Positions 51,599 through 61,682 of a DNA stretch of 64,000 bases are shown here, one piece after another; position 1 is the stretch's first letter, and each line of letters opens with the position of its first letter. Source of the stretch: Pseudomonas sp. LP_7_YM. Its GTDB lineage: Bacteria > Pseudomonadota > Gammaproteobacteria > Pseudomonadales > Pseudomonadaceae. A program made the position numbers and the translations under genes. Where the stretch lies: the NCBI RefSeq assembly GCF_004364435.1, contig NZ_SOCT01000001.1, positions 1,041,936 through 1,105,935 of the forward strand, given 5' to 3'. Below the pieces are notes generated by a model. The model was given only the letters and a program-made list of their open reading frames with translations, searched no databases and was not told the DNA's origin.

Positions 51599-54277
51599 AT
51601 GACCACCGCGCCTCATCTGCCTGAAGATGCCGACATCCACTCCCCCGTGTCCTTTACCGTTGCGCCCGATCAGCCCGGATTTGTCAGGGTCCGGGGTGCC
51701 CGTGAGCACAATCTCAAGGACGTAGACGTCGATATCCCGCGTGACGCGCTGGTCGTTTTCACCGGCGTCTCCGGATCGGGCAAGTCCTCGCTGGCATTTT
51801 CGACGTTGTATGCCGAGGCACAACGCCGCTATTTCGAATCGGTCGCGCCCTACGCCCGGCGCCTTATCGATCAGGTGGGCGTGCCTGATGTCGACTCCAT
51901 CGAAGGCTTGCCGCCCGCCGTGGCCCTGCAGCAGCAACGCGGTACCCCGAGCACGCGCTCATCGGTAGGCAGCGTTACGACGCTGTCGAGCCTGATCCGC
52001 ATGCTGTACTCCCGGGCCGGAAACTACCCCGCCGGGCAACCGATGCTCTACGCCGAGGACTTCTCACCCAACCTGCCGCAAGGTGCGTGCCCTGAATGCC
52101 ACGGCCTGGGCCGGGTGTATGAGGTGCCGGAAGAGCTGATGGTGCCGGACGACTCGCTGACCATTCGCCAACGGGCAGTGGCGTCCTGGCCGCTGGCCTG
52201 GCAAGGACAGAATCAGCGCGACATTCTGGTGACCTTGGGCTACGACGTTGACGTTCCTTGGCGCGACCTGCCGAAAAAACAGCGTGATTGGATTCTGTTT
52301 ACTGAAGAACAGCCTACTGCGCCGGTGTACGCGGGTTTGACGCCCGCTCAAACGCGCGTTGCACTCAAGCGCAAACTCGAACCCAGCTATCAGGGCACTT
52401 TTACAGGAGCCCGGCGTTACGTCCTGCAAACCTTCACCCATTCGCAAAGCGCGCTGATGAAAAAGCGCGTCTCCCGGTTCATGCGCGGCAGCCCCTGCCC
52501 GCTGTGCGAAGGCAAGCGTTTGAAACGCGAGGCCTTGTCAGTGTCCTTTGCCGGGCTGGATATCGGTGAGCTGTCACAGATGCCTTTGTTGCGTCTGGCT
52601 GAGGTACTGCGCCCGGTGGCTAAGGGAACGTTCGAGGCGAGCACCGACGACCACGTGTTTGATCGAAAGCAGATCGATAATGCCCGCAAGGAACGGGTCA
52701 AGTCCGGCGAATCGGGCCACGATGCCGCGCCAGATGTGCGCGCAACGCCGAACCTCTCTATCGAGAAGCGTCTGGCGGCGCAGCGCATCGCGCAAGATCT
52801 GCTGGCCCGTGTCAGCACGCTGACCGAGCTGGGATTGGGCTACCTTGCGCTGGACCGCAGCACTCCCACGCTGTCGTCCGGCGAGCTGCAACGCCTGCGC
52901 CTGGCGACGCAGTTGGGCTCGCAATTGTTCGGCGTGATTTACGTGCTGGATGAACCTTCCGCCGGCCTGCATCCCGCCGACAGCGAAGCTCTGTTCACCG
53001 CATTGCAGCAACTCAAGGCCTCCGGTAATTCGCTGTTCGTGGTTGAGCACGATCTGGAAACCATGCGCCGAGCTGACTGGCTGATCGATGTCGGCCCTGA
53101 TGCGGGCGAGAACGGCGGGCGTGTGCTGTACAGTGGTCCGCCAGCCGGTCTGGCGCATATCGAAGCATCGAGAACCCGTCCGCATTTGTTTGCGCAACGC
53201 CATGATCTGCGAACCGACAGGCGTGTCCCGACCGGCTGGCTGCATCTGGAAGGCATCACCCGCAACAACCTGGAGAACATGACCGCAGAATTTCCACTGA
53301 GGTGTTTTACCTCGGTGACAGGCATTTCAGGCTCGGGTAAGTCGAGCCTGGTCAGTCAAGCGTTGCTGGAACTGGTCGGCGCAGCGCTGGGTCGGCCTGC
53401 CGCAACGAGTAGTGATGAGCAAGAGCCCAGTCTGGAAGATGACGCCCCGCAGCTCACCGACGGTCGCATCACGAGCGGCATGGACGCGATCAAACGGCTG
53501 GTGCAGGTGGACCAGAAACCTATCGGTCGCACTCCGCGCTCGAACCTTGCAACCTACACCGGGCTGTTCGACAACGTTCGCAAACTGTTCGCCGCGACCG
53601 ACGACGCACGGGCGGCGGGTTACGATGCTGGGCAGTTTTCGTTCAACGTCGCCAAGGGCCGTTGCGAGGTGTGCGAAGGCGAAGGCTTCGTCAGCGTTGA
53701 GTTGCTGTTCATGCCCAGCGTCTATGCACCCTGCCCTACCTGCCACGGCGCCCGTTACAATCCGCAAACCTTGACGATTCAATGGCAAGATCTGAACATC
53801 GCCCAAATCTTGCAATTGACCGTCGACCAGGCAGTCGACGTGTTCGCCGAACAATCTGCGATACTCCGCTCATTGACCGTTTTGCGAGACATCGGGCTGG
53901 GCTATTTGCGCCTGGGGCAACCGGCGACCGAACTTTCCGGCGGCGAAGCTCAGCGCATCAAACTCGCCACCGAATTGCAGCGCAACCTGCGGGGAGCGAC
54001 CCTCTACGTGCTGGATGAACCTACCACCGGCCTGCACCCAAGCGATGTCGACCGATTGCTGGCCCAACTCAATGCCTTGGTGGAGAACGGCCACACGGTG
54101 GTCGTGGTCGAACACGAAATGCGTGTCGTCGCGCAAAGTGACTGGGTCATCGACATTGGCCCTGGCGCAGGTGACAAAGGCGGAAACATCGTCGCCAGCG
54201 GCACGCCGGAGCAAGTGGTGAAGGTCAAGGCAAGCCGGACGGCACCCTTTCTCCGTAATGTGCTGACCGGAATATAA
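51599..54277 (+). CDS. UvrA-like ABC ATPase lacking the usual UvrB-binding insertion (UvrA2 type)
   Basis: This 892-residue protein has two ABC modules. Walker A motifs are [12 protein letters not shown] (first) and [12 protein letters not shown] (second); signatures are [12 protein letters not shown] and [12 protein letters not shown]; zinc motifs are [18 protein letters not shown], and CEVCEGEG with CPTCHGARY. In E. coli UvrA about 130 residues with the UvrB-binding domain lie between LLFARVG and the first zinc region; here YSRAGN is followed almost at once by CPECHGLG. Other proteins with this layout are UvrA2/DrrC-like and act in DNA damage or drug tolerance. Total length is kept up by an insertion before the first signature. 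Confidence 0.9.
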   Translation: MTTAPHLPEDADIHSPVSFTVAPDQPGFVRVRGAREHNLKDVDVDIPRDALVVFTGVSGSGKSSLAFSTLYAEAQRRYFESVAPYARRLIDQVGVPDVDSIEGLPPAVALQQQRGTPSTRSSVGSVTTLSSLIRMLYSRAGNYPAGQPMLYAEDFSPNLPQGACPECHGLGRVYEVPEELMVPDDSLTIRQRAVASWPLAWQGQNQRDILVTLGYDVDVPWRDLPKKQRDWILFTEEQPTAPVYAGLTPAQTRVALKRKLEPSYQGTFTGARRYVLQTFTHSQSALMKKRVSRFMRGSPCPLCEGKRLKREALSVSFAGLDIGELSQMPLLRLAEVLRPVAKGTFEASTDDHVFDRKQIDNARKERVKSGESGHDAAPDVRATPNLSIEKRLAAQRIAQDLLARVSTLTELGLGYLALDRSTPTLSSGELQRLRLATQLGSQLFGVIYVLDEPSAGLHPADSEALFTALQQLKASGNSLFVVEHDLETMRRADWLIDVGPDAGENGGRVLYSGPPAGLAHIEASRTRPHLFAQRHDLRTDRRVPTGWLHLEGITRNNLENMTAEFPLRCFTSVTGISGSGKSSLVSQALLELVGAALGRPAATSSDEQEPSLEDDAPQLTDGRITSGMDAIKRLVQVDQKPIGRTPRSNLATYTGLFDNVRKLFAATDDARAAGYDAGQFSFNVAKGRCEVCEGEGFVSVELLFMPSVYAPCPTCHGARYNPQTLTIQWQDLNIAQILQLTVDQAVDVFAEQSAILRSLTVLRDIGLGYLRLGQPATELSGGEAQRIKLATELQRNLRGATLYVLDEPTTGLHPSDVDRLLAQLNALVENGHTVVVVEHEMRVVAQSDWVIDIGPGAGDKGGNIVASGTPEQVVKVKASRTAPFLRNVLTGI

Positions 54278-54500
54278 AGGCGTTTTACGCATTCAGCGCC
54301 GTAGAGAACCTGAACAGGTGCGCTACCATGCTCGCCGCCTAACAGCATGGGAGCGGAAAACCGCCTACTCGTCGCCAGGCAGGTTCGCGCGGCCTGACAA
54401 CTCTCTGTGCTGTATATGCAAACAGTTACGTTGTATCTTGAATGAATAGCTCTACCGCAGTTATGCACTTTGCCCCCTTTCAGCTCCCCAGGAATCTGCA

Positions 54501-54749
54501 ATGCCACAAGAGAGAATCGAATCGCTCAGACTACCCAAAGCGGTTCAAGGTCCTATCAACGATCTGGTGAGAGCGCTCAGTGCCGCCACTACGCGAGAGG
54601 ACATCGAGCGCGAAGGGGAGATGGAAATCGCCTTTATTCTTGGCCTGGAAACCGCCAAACGCCTGCGCGCCTCGGACATCGAAATGCTGTACATGATCTT
54701 CGACGATGCAGTGCAGGCGCGACTTCAGCATCTGCAAGCGTGTTCCTGA
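54501..54749 (+). CDS. Small hypothetical protein, 82 residues
   Basis: This is a hydrophilic, helix-rich protein (LRLPKAVQGPINDLVRALSA, then EIAFILGLETAKRLRASDIE) without a signal peptide or membrane segment. AGGA lies 8 bases before the ATG. I do not recognise a family. It lies alone between the UvrA-like gene and a small lipoprotein gene on the same strand. Confidence 0.68.
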   Translation: MPQERIESLRLPKAVQGPINDLVRALSAATTREDIEREGEMEIAFILGLETAKRLRASDIEMLYMIFDDAVQARLQHLQACS

Positions 54750-54846
54750 CCCACTCTCCCCGCGAAACCTCACTGATAGCGAGCAAGCCGCCTCTTGCCC
54801 GTCGTCAGCAAGATAAGCAAACTGCGCCCTCCACAGGGAGGCATTC

Positions 54847-55065
54847 ATGAAACACGGAATCACGCTTTTGGCATTTGTCCTGATCGGGGGATGCGCGAAC
54901 TTCAGCGACCGCGGAACCGGGGAAGGCGGCAGTGAGATCGGTAAAAATGGCTACACCGTCAGATGTGATGCGTCGCCGCCCAACCAGCCTGGCTGCTATT
55001 CCCCGCCGCCGCCCTTGTCCTGGGGCTTCCCGAATAATTTCAAGTTCAAGTTAGGTGCCAATTGA
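54847..55065 (+). CDS. Small predicted lipoprotein, 72 residues
   Basis: The N-terminus MKHGITLLAFVLIGGCANFS has a lipobox (LIGGC) at residues 12-16, so the protein should be lipidated at Cys 16 and membrane-attached. The rest is Gly- and Pro-rich with two further cysteines (VRCDASPPNQPGCYSPPPP). GGGAGG precedes the ATG. There is no known family visible to me. Confidence 0.65.
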   Translation: MKHGITLLAFVLIGGCANFSDRGTGEGGSEIGKNGYTVRCDASPPNQPGCYSPPPPLSWGFPNNFKFKLGAN

Positions 55066-56067
55066 AAGGCTGAGGGCAAGGTTACGTACCCGCGGACGAA
55101 CGAAGTCCATTGAGTAGACTGCGCAAAACGTTGCGCTGTCTTAACGACTCAGGCGCTTACGAATGCTACGTAGACGCCTGGGGCTATGGGTGCGAGCCGG
55201 CGTCGGACCCGAGGCGAAAAAACCTGATTTCCGGTCTTACCCGGCCTTCAAAGAACATTTGTGTCCTGGTTTGCTGCCATGTGCCTGTTGGCCGACGACC
55301 TTCACACCCTCCTCCACCCATCTGTGTTTCGGCGTCGTGTATGCCACACACGCCGATATCGTCCTGTCCAGAAGACTGCATGAGCGTCGCTGGAAATGCT
55401 GGCCGTTGGGCAACATAGAAGCAGCCCGCCCCCTCTCAACTCAACGAGCGGTTGAAGTTGTGATGAAAGGGAAGTTCTTCAAACAGCGATAACCTCAGAG
55501 ACGCATTGCACTAGCGACGGCCAGTCTGAGTGGACACCCATCCAGAGCATCCTGAAACATCAATAAAATACTCCGGAAACTTCTATCGCTCCGGCCTGGA
55601 TTTATCACTCGCGCAGCTAGATGTTATTGATTAGCTTGTTGTTACTTTTCGCTCATATAACTAGCAGGGTTAGTTCGCCTAACTAATCTTGGATAATTTA
55701 CGTCATCACGGCTGGCAATTTTGCCGAGAAAGAGATTACCAGATGACTAAACCTAATTGCAATTAGGTTTAATTAATAGCAATTTTAATCCGATTAATCA
55801 ATTTTTTACGCAACAAAACACCGATATTTCTATATAAACTAATAAAATATTTCGAAAAAAATGATTTTTCTCCGATTTTCTAACAGCGTAATACTTCATT
55901 ATCTCCCCGCATGGATAGCCGTCTGTCTTTTTATCCGACAGTTGAAAAAAAATTTCGCAAACACTGAACTAATGCGTAGAGTCGCCGGACTTAGCATCGT
56001 CCTGACGAGTTCAGGACCTGTGCGATAAGCATTCATTACTATCCTCCTCAATCGAGACACTTATCGA
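55066..56067. other. 1-kb gap with AT-rich core and a perfect palindrome
   Basis: The first 430 bp carry overlapping open frames at 55110-55418 and 55163-55492 with no family signature; they are Cys/Pro/Arg-rich and may be a decayed gene. From about 55560 to 56040 the sequence becomes markedly AT-rich and non-coding. It contains the palindrome at 55749-55770. The promoter of the secreted protein/glucosidase operon should lie in the last part. Confidence 0.5.
55749..55770. promoter_or_regulatory. Perfect 22-bp palindrome
   Basis: AAACCTAATTG is followed directly by its exact reverse complement CAATTAGGTTT. It lies in the AT-rich region about 300 bp upstream of the gene for the small secreted protein. 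A regulator-binding site is likely because a perfect 22-bp dyad rarely occurs by chance; no regulator is known. Confidence 0.6.
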
Positions 56068-56304
56068 ATGACCAGACCCTTGCTGTCTATTTTCTGCGCA
56101 CTAGTGATAGGCGCTTACAGCGCTGCTACTTTGGCGGCGGACTCCGGGCCAGGCGAGCAGGACACTCTTGTTCAGGTCGACGCCAAGCGCGACCAGATTT
56201 CCGGTGCGGACAAAGTTGCAGCGTCGACCGCTAAAGGTCCATCGGCAATGCTTGATGCCCCCATCGAAACCGGGGATGCGCCATCCCAGGTGGAACAGCC
56301 ATGA
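56068..56304 (+). CDS. Small secreted protein, 78 residues, coupled to GH3 glucosidase
   Basis: This protein has a signal peptide, with a hydrophobic segment at residues 5-22 and a likely cleavage after TLAA-D or nearby. The mature part of about 55 residues is acidic and Ala/Asp-rich without cysteines (DTLVQVDAKRDQISGADKVA). Its stop overlaps the start of the glucosidase gene (ATGA), so the two are translationally coupled. I do not recognise a family; it may be a periplasmic partner of the glucosidase. Confidence 0.7.
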   Translation: MTRPLLSIFCALVIGAYSAATLAADSGPGEQDTLVQVDAKRDQISGADKVAASTAKGPSAMLDAPIETGDAPSQVEQP

Positions 56305-59060
56305 ACCCTCCTATTGACCACAGCGCTGTCGTGCATGAGCGCGACCGATCAGAGAGAACACTGCCCTTGGCTGCTTTCAAACAAACGATGATGCTGAGCC
56401 TGCTGGCATTCGGCATTGTGCAGGCCAACGCTGCACTCGCCGGTGTAACGCCGGCCACTGGCAATGCCGTTGAGGCGCGCGTCAGTTCTATCCTCGACAA
56501 TATGAGCCAGTCCGAAAAGATCAACTTCACTCGCGTGAATGACGGTCACATGATCCCGCCCCTGCTCAAGTGGGGCATCAAGGGCACTGTTGCCTATGAC
56601 TCGTCCATGGGCGTGCACGTCAACAATGCTACATTCGGGGCGCAGTATCCGTCGCAGCCGGCGCTTGCGGCGACCTGGAGCATCAACCGGGCCAAGGAAT
56701 TCGGTCTGGCCATCGCTTATGAAACACGTATTTCCGGCGGACAACAGATGCTCTCTCCGGGCGTCAACCTGTACCGCACGCCTTACGGTGGCCGCTCGGC
56801 GGAGTACCTAAGTGGCGAGGACCCGTTTCTGGGCGCGGTGCTCGCGCCGGCCGTGGTTAACGGCATTCAGGCGCAGGGCATCCAGGCCAGTGGCAAGCAT
56901 TACCTGGCCAACGAACAGGAAGCCAATCGGCAGGCGCTCAACGTTGTCGTGGACGAACGCACGCTGCGCGAACTGTATTTGCCGGGCTTTGAGTCGATGG
57001 TCAAAAACGCCAACGTTGCGTCGATCATGTGCGGTTTCAACAAGATCAATGGCGACTACGCCTGTGAGAACCATCACCTGATCACCGAAATTCTCAAAGG
57101 TGAATGGGGCTATCAGGGCACCGTCATCAGCGATTTCAACGCCATTCATAATGCGTTCAAGGGCGCGTGGGCAGGCACTGACATCGACATGCCGTCGGGT
57201 CTGCAGTTCACCGAAGCCAACCTGCTGCCGTACATATGGAGCGGGCAACTGACCCAAAACGTCATCGACGACAAGGTCAAGCGCAACCTGCGTGCCATCG
57301 TCAGCTATGACTTGCAGGAACATCTGAATACCGCCCAGACCCTCGACCACCCTGAGCACGGCATGCGCGCTGCGCTGAATACAGCACGTGAAGGCATCGT
57401 GTTGCTGCGCAACGAAAACACCACAGCAGGCAAGCCGCTGTTGCCACTGGATAAATCGGCCAGGATCGCGATCATCGGCGATTGGGCATCCGAGGCGCCC
57501 GCATCGCCTTTTGGTACCGCCAACTCGCCACCCGGCAGCTACATGACTGAGCTGAGCGGCTTGCAACAGCTGGCTTCCAGCAGCTCGAACGTCACGTTCC
57601 TGCCTGAAATGAGCCTGAACCCGAAAACGTCGATCTGGTATCAGCCTTCCAAGGGCAGCGACGCGGCGAGTAACTCCGGTGTAAAAGCTGAGTATTACGC
57701 CAATACCAGCTTCTCCGGCAGCCCGGCGGTGACGCGTGTCGAACCCGGCGTCAACCTGAACTGGATCACAAACACCAACGAGACCGATGCGGGCAACACC
57801 ACCGTCTCCGGGTTCTACCCGGCGCCGGGTGCGTTCTCGGCCAGGTTTACCGCGACGATCAAGCCAACGGTATCCGGCGCCCACGTGTTCAAAGTGCGCG
57901 CAGACGGTCCGTACACGTTGTGGGTCAATGATCAACTGGTGGTGCAGAGCGATGGTGTTCCGTACTCCCCTGATGTGGTAAATGCCATGACCACCTCCGG
58001 CAAGACTCAGGCGCTGGTTGCTGGCAAACCCTACACCGTCAAACTTGAATACCGGCGTAGCGCAAGCAATTTCACGCCGGCGCTTGGTGGGCTCGCGGGC
58101 GTGCAGATGAGCTGGGCCTCATTGCGCCCACCCAAGGACCTGGCCAAATACGACGCCGTCGTGATCGCCACGGGCAGTAACTACGAGCACGAAGGCGAAG
58201 GTTCGGACCATGGCTTGGAGCTGCCAGATCAACAAGCCGATCTGATCAGCTTCGCTACCAAGGCCAACCCCAATACCATTGTGGTCATGCACGGCGGTGG
58301 CGTACCCGACATGCAGCCGTGGGCCAACAAGGTCGGCGCGTCGTTGCAAGCTTGGTTCCCTGGACAGCAAGGCGGACAAGCGCTGGCCGAGATCCTGTTC
58401 GGGAAGGTCAACCCGTCGGGCAAGCTGCCGATCACCGTCGACAAGAAGATTGAGGACAACCCCAGCTATGCGTCCTATCCGGACCCGGCCATTTACCGCG
58501 GCGACAGCGCTTCGACCGAGATGACCTACAGCGAAGGCCTTTACATGGGCTACCGCGGGTATGACAAGAAGCATGCAAAGCCTTTGTACCCATTCGGATT
58601 TGGCCTTTCATACACCACGTTCGACTACAGCGATCTGAAGCTGTCGACCAATGTGCTGGTACCCGGCAGCACCGTCAACGTCAGCTTCACCGTTACCAAC
58701 ACAGGTGCCAAAGCAGGCTTCGAAGTGGCGCAGTTGTACGTCCACCCAGGCGCGTCTGCTGTTGATCGTCCGGAAAAGGAACTGAAGGGCTTTACCAAGG
58801 TTTACCTGAAGCCAGGCCAAAGCAAGACGGTGAGCATTCCGATTGACTCGCGCTCGCTGGCCTACTACGTGGAGAAGACCGACAGCTGGGATGTCGACGC
58901 TGGCAAGTTCAAGATTCTGGTCGGACCGGACTCGGCAAATCTGCCGCTTGATCGCACGTTGATCACGCTCTTTGATGAGCATCTGACCACGGCTGACAGC
59001 AACCCGCTGCCAGTGCCGCTGCGTAAAGCGGTACAAGTCAACGCCACGCAAGCCTACTAA
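56301..59060 (+). CDS. Secreted glycoside hydrolase family 3 beta-glucosidase with PA14 domain
   Basis: This protein of about 919 residues has three recognisable parts: a GH3 N-terminal barrel (about residues 60-345) with the KH motif ASGKHYLANEQEANR and nucleophile Asp 278 in GTVISDFNAIHN; a PA14 domain (about 453-610, from VKAEYYANTSFSG) inserted in the C-terminal sandwich (GGGVPDMQPWANKVGASLQA); and a fibronectin III-like end (KPLYPFGFGLSYTTF, then VTNTGAKAGFEVAQLYVHPG). A signal segment at residues 27-47 (MMLSLLAFGIVQANAALA) follows an unusual 28-residue polar leader; a start at residue 30 or 31 would give a normal signal peptide. Export and glucan or glucoside hydrolysis are inferred. 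Confidence 0.9.
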   Translation: MNPPIDHSAVVHERDRSERTLPLAAFKQTMMLSLLAFGIVQANAALAGVTPATGNAVEARVSSILDNMSQSEKINFTRVNDGHMIPPLLKWGIKGTVAYDSSMGVHVNNATFGAQYPSQPALAATWSINRAKEFGLAIAYETRISGGQQMLSPGVNLYRTPYGGRSAEYLSGEDPFLGAVLAPAVVNGIQAQGIQASGKHYLANEQEANRQALNVVVDERTLRELYLPGFESMVKNANVASIMCGFNKINGDYACENHHLITEILKGEWGYQGTVISDFNAIHNAFKGAWAGTDIDMPSGLQFTEANLLPYIWSGQLTQNVIDDKVKRNLRAIVSYDLQEHLNTAQTLDHPEHGMRAALNTAREGIVLLRNENTTAGKPLLPLDKSARIAIIGDWASEAPASPFGTANSPPGSYMTELSGLQQLASSSSNVTFLPEMSLNPKTSIWYQPSKGSDAASNSGVKAEYYANTSFSGSPAVTRVEPGVNLNWITNTNETDAGNTTVSGFYPAPGAFSARFTATIKPTVSGAHVFKVRADGPYTLWVNDQLVVQSDGVPYSPDVVNAMTTSGKTQALVAGKPYTVKLEYRRSASNFTPALGGLAGVQMSWASLRPPKDLAKYDAVVIATGSNYEHEGEGSDHGLELPDQQADLISFATKANPNTIVVMHGGGVPDMQPWANKVGASLQAWFPGQQGGQALAEILFGKVNPSGKLPITVDKKIEDNPSYASYPDPAIYRGDSASTEMTYSEGLYMGYRGYDKKHAKPLYPFGFGLSYTTFDYSDLKLSTNVLVPGSTVNVSFTVTNTGAKAGFEVAQLYVHPGASAVDRPEKELKGFTKVYLKPGQSKTVSIPIDSRSLAYYVEKTDSWDVDAGKFKILVGPDSANLPLDRTLITLFDEHLTTADSNPLPVPLRKAVQVNATQAY

Positions 59061-59075
59061 GCGAACCTTTCAGGC

Positions 59076-59738
59076 TCAGGGACGAGCTTGAATATCCAGC
59101 CGCAACCGACGCACGTAATTATCGAACACGGTTTTCACGTCCACTTCCTCAGGGCTTCTCAGCCACTGAATCTGCAAACCGTCCATGACCGAAAAAATCT
59201 CTTGGGCCAATGCCGTCACATCCACATCGTCCCGGATTTCCCCCGCCTCGATCAGCGCCGTCAGATGCCCTCGTGCGTGATCATGGGTCATGTGAAAACG
59301 CTCCTGGTGCCAGGCCCAGGCCGGGTGCGCAGGCGACAGACTCTCGGTGTTGAGTAACAAGGCCGCTTGACACTCCGCGGCGTCTGCAACGCTGAACGCC
59401 ATGCTCATTCCGAGAAACCTGGTGAAACCGTCCAGGGTCAGTTCCATGGTCAAATCACTGAACCGGGAGGTCACACGTTGATCGCGACGCTCCAGCAACG
59501 CGCTAAGCAGCGCGCCTTTATTGGGGAAATGGTGCAACAGGCCCACGGTAGTGATGCCCGCCATCTGCGCAACATCTTTCATCGACGCACTGGAGAAGCC
59601 GTCTCGGGCAAATATTACGGTTGCCGCGTCAAGCAAAGCAGCCCTGCGCATTTCACCCTTGGGTGCACGGCGACGCTGGGGCGCGATGAAGTCCTCCGAC
59701 TCTTTCCCTGACATAAATTCCGATATACCTTGATTCAT
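59076..59738 (-). CDS. TetR-family transcriptional regulator
   Basis: This 220-residue regulator has the helix-turn-helix at about residues 30-75 (RAALLDAATVIFARDGFSSA, MKDVAQMAGITTVGLLHHFP). The rest forms a helical ligand domain. The start overlaps the MATE gene stop by ATGA, so the regulator is co-transcribed with the transporter gene it probably represses. The first 27 residues are polar and variable, and a start at residue 9 (MSGKESED) is possible. Confidence 0.87.
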   Translation of the reverse strand: MNQGISEFMSGKESEDFIAPQRRRAPKGEMRRAALLDAATVIFARDGFSSASMKDVAQMAGITTVGLLHHFPNKGALLSALLERRDQRVTSRFSDLTMELTLDGFTRFLGMSMAFSVADAAECQAALLLNTESLSPAHPAWAWHQERFHMTHDHARGHLTALIEAGEIRDDVDVTALAQEIFSVMDGLQIQWLRSPEEVDVKTVFDNYVRRLRLDIQARP

Positions 59739-61096
59739 TGTGTGGCAATGCTCGCAGGCTCAGCCCTGCGATCAAAAAAACGTCTTGCGGTAAACGCCGC
59801 AAAGGAAATCGATGTTACCGCGATCAGCGCATTCCCGGTAAACGCACCCAGCAACGCACCACTGCTTCCAAAAAAATGAACCCCGGCCAACACAAACGGC
59901 ACCGTGCCCAAGGTCGTCCGAAGCCAGGCAAAGACAGGAACCAGCCAGGACCGCCCCATCGTCACGAGCATGGCAATCGCCATGAAATCCAGGCCGATGA
60001 TAGCCCAAAGCCCTCCACCAAACCGGCAGAACGCCAGAAACAGCTCGCGTCCCGCCCCCTCAAGTTCGTAGAGGTTGGCGATCGGCACCGCCAACAGCAG
60101 CAACAAAGCCCAGATCGCCAAACCGTACGTCACGATCAATCTTCGGGTGAAGATGATCGCCGAGCTGACCCGCTCATCGAGACGCGCGCCGATGTTCTGT
60201 CCCAGTACCGGCGCCAGTGCACCGGGCAATGCGAAGTAGGCACAGTAGGAAAACTGCATGACCCTGTCCAGGACCGCCATCGCGGCCAAAACCGTTACGC
60301 CATAGGTGGCAACGGTTGAAACCAGATAAGCCAGCCCGACCGGCGTCGCGAGATTGGCAACGATCGCGGGTAATGCGATGCGTAAGGTTCGTCTGGTGTG
60401 CAGACCTAGAAGCTTCAAATGGGTTGGGAATATCAACCCGGTTCGCCGCCGTATTTCATACAGGCCAACGCTCAGTGATACGCAGGCTGACAAAGCATAG
60501 GCCAGTCCTGCGCCGGTCAGACCCAAGTCCATCACGAAGATGAGGAACGGGTCGGCGACCGCCAGTGTTGCAGCACCCGAAAGCACCACCCATAACGCCC
60601 GACGGCTGTCACCCAGGGTTCTGAGAATCTGCGCCGCCATTTGCATAGCCGACTGCAACACGCTGAACGGCAGTGTCAACCAGATGAAGCCATGAGCGGC
60701 CTCACACGTGCTGGCGTCGGCGCCTAGCCAATGAGTGATCGGAACCACCAAAGCCAGTTGCAAGCCCGCCGTCAGCCCCGAAGCAATCACTATCATGACC
60801 AGCAGGTTGGCGGTCAGGCGCGCGAACATTTTGCTTGCTTTGTGACCGATGCGCTCGGAGAGCACCGTCGCCGCAGCGATGATGAACCCGGTGCCGATCG
60901 AGCTGTTGAGAAAGATCAGGACCTTGGCGACCCCTACTGCAGCGAGCAATAAAGGCACGTGCAGCATCGAGACATAGACCAGAGTCAGGATATCGACGAG
61001 GAAGACCGCAAGGAGACTCAACGCGCTGGTGCTGCTCATCACCAGAATATGGCGCGCTACCGAACCTTCGGTAAACGTCGCCCGGGCATTTGCCAT
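59735..61096 (-). CDS. MATE family efflux transporter
   Basis: This protein of about 453 residues has twelve hydrophobic helices in two halves. The MATE family pattern shows in a helix with GTGFIIAAATVLSERIG, LILRTLGDSR-like MQMAAQILRTLGDSRRALWV, and the second-half ALAPVLGQNIGARLDERVS. It would export cationic or drug-like compounds with Na+ or H+. GGGAG precedes two consecutive ATGs, at 61099 and 61096; the second has the better spacing. The ORF continues upstream but without conserved sequence. Confidence 0.87.
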   Translation of the reverse strand: MANARATFTEGSVARHILVMSSTSALSLLAVFLVDILTLVYVSMLHVPLLLAAVGVAKVLIFLNSSIGTGFIIAAATVLSERIGHKASKMFARLTANLLVMIVIASGLTAGLQLALVVPITHWLGADASTCEAAHGFIWLTLPFSVLQSAMQMAAQILRTLGDSRRALWVVLSGAATLAVADPFLIFVMDLGLTGAGLAYALSACVSLSVGLYEIRRRTGLIFPTHLKLLGLHTRRTLRIALPAIVANLATPVGLAYLVSTVATYGVTVLAAMAVLDRVMQFSYCAYFALPGALAPVLGQNIGARLDERVSSAIIFTRRLIVTYGLAIWALLLLLAVPIANLYELEGAGRELFLAFCRFGGGLWAIIGLDFMAIAMLVTMGRSWLVPVFAWLRTTLGTVPFVLAGVHFFGSSGALLGAFTGNALIAVTSISFAAFTARRFFDRRAEPASIATQ

Positions 61097-61189
61097 CATG
61101 ACTCCCAATGCACACCAATGCTGCACCCGGAGGGTACCCCGCTCAGCGAGGCGCGATTCTAGCCGTTGCGCTTGCAGGCGGCTATCAGA

Positions 61190-61376
61190 TAACACAGAAG
61201 TCGGATGGGATGGCTTCTTGATCTTCCCGTCGATTTCAGATCAGGGAGTGGATATTCACGATCACGGCCAGTGGTTCTGAGCCTGGAGTCGCAAGTGGGT
61301 CGATACAGACATTGCCCCGGAGGATGCTGCCGAGATCGCCAAGGAACGCGGAATCCCAATCTTGGTAACACGTTAG
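61190..61376 (+). pseudogene. Decayed coding fragment
   Basis: One frame reads VGWDGFLIFPSISDQGVDIH, a stop, then AWSRKWVDTDIAPEDAAEIA and KERGIPILVTR before a final stop at 61374-61376. The composition is protein-like across the internal stop, which suggests a gene remnant with a nonsense mutation. The parent family is not recognised, and the upstream limit is uncertain. Confidence 0.3.
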
Positions 61377-61682
61377 TGGAACGCTGGTGGCAATACAGCT
61401 AGGGATTGGATAGCCGTAGGCTTTGGTGTTTTGGGCGGAGCCGAATGCGTAACACGGTAGGTTCTCAGGGGCATGCTGTGAGTGCTGAGCAGTTGGGTTG
61501 CCGCAGGCCACCATCCTGGCAAACCCTTCCCTAACCCTCCTTGTCCAAAAGGGTCCGCGTCAGCACATCACGGTCTTTTCGGTCACGATCATTAACTCTT
61601 CTCCAAGCGAAAAAAAGCACGCACACAGCGGGCTCGTTCAGCAGCAGGTTATGATGGGCGCTTCAGCAAAAAGGAGAGATCG
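61377..61682. other. Gene-free stretch upstream of the YceK-like gene
   Basis: About 300 bp. No gene, hairpin or repeat stands out. It should contain the promoter of the lipoprotein gene. Confidence 0.45.

Noticed and set aside
55110..55492. Overlapping open frames as genes
   Set aside because: Two frames overlap, neither has a convincing ribosome binding site, and the composition (Cys, Pro, Arg) does not suggest a folded protein.
61097..61195. Upstream extension of the MATE frame
   Set aside because: The residues are Arg/Gln-rich and lack any ribosome binding site; GGGAG sits directly before the chosen ATGs.
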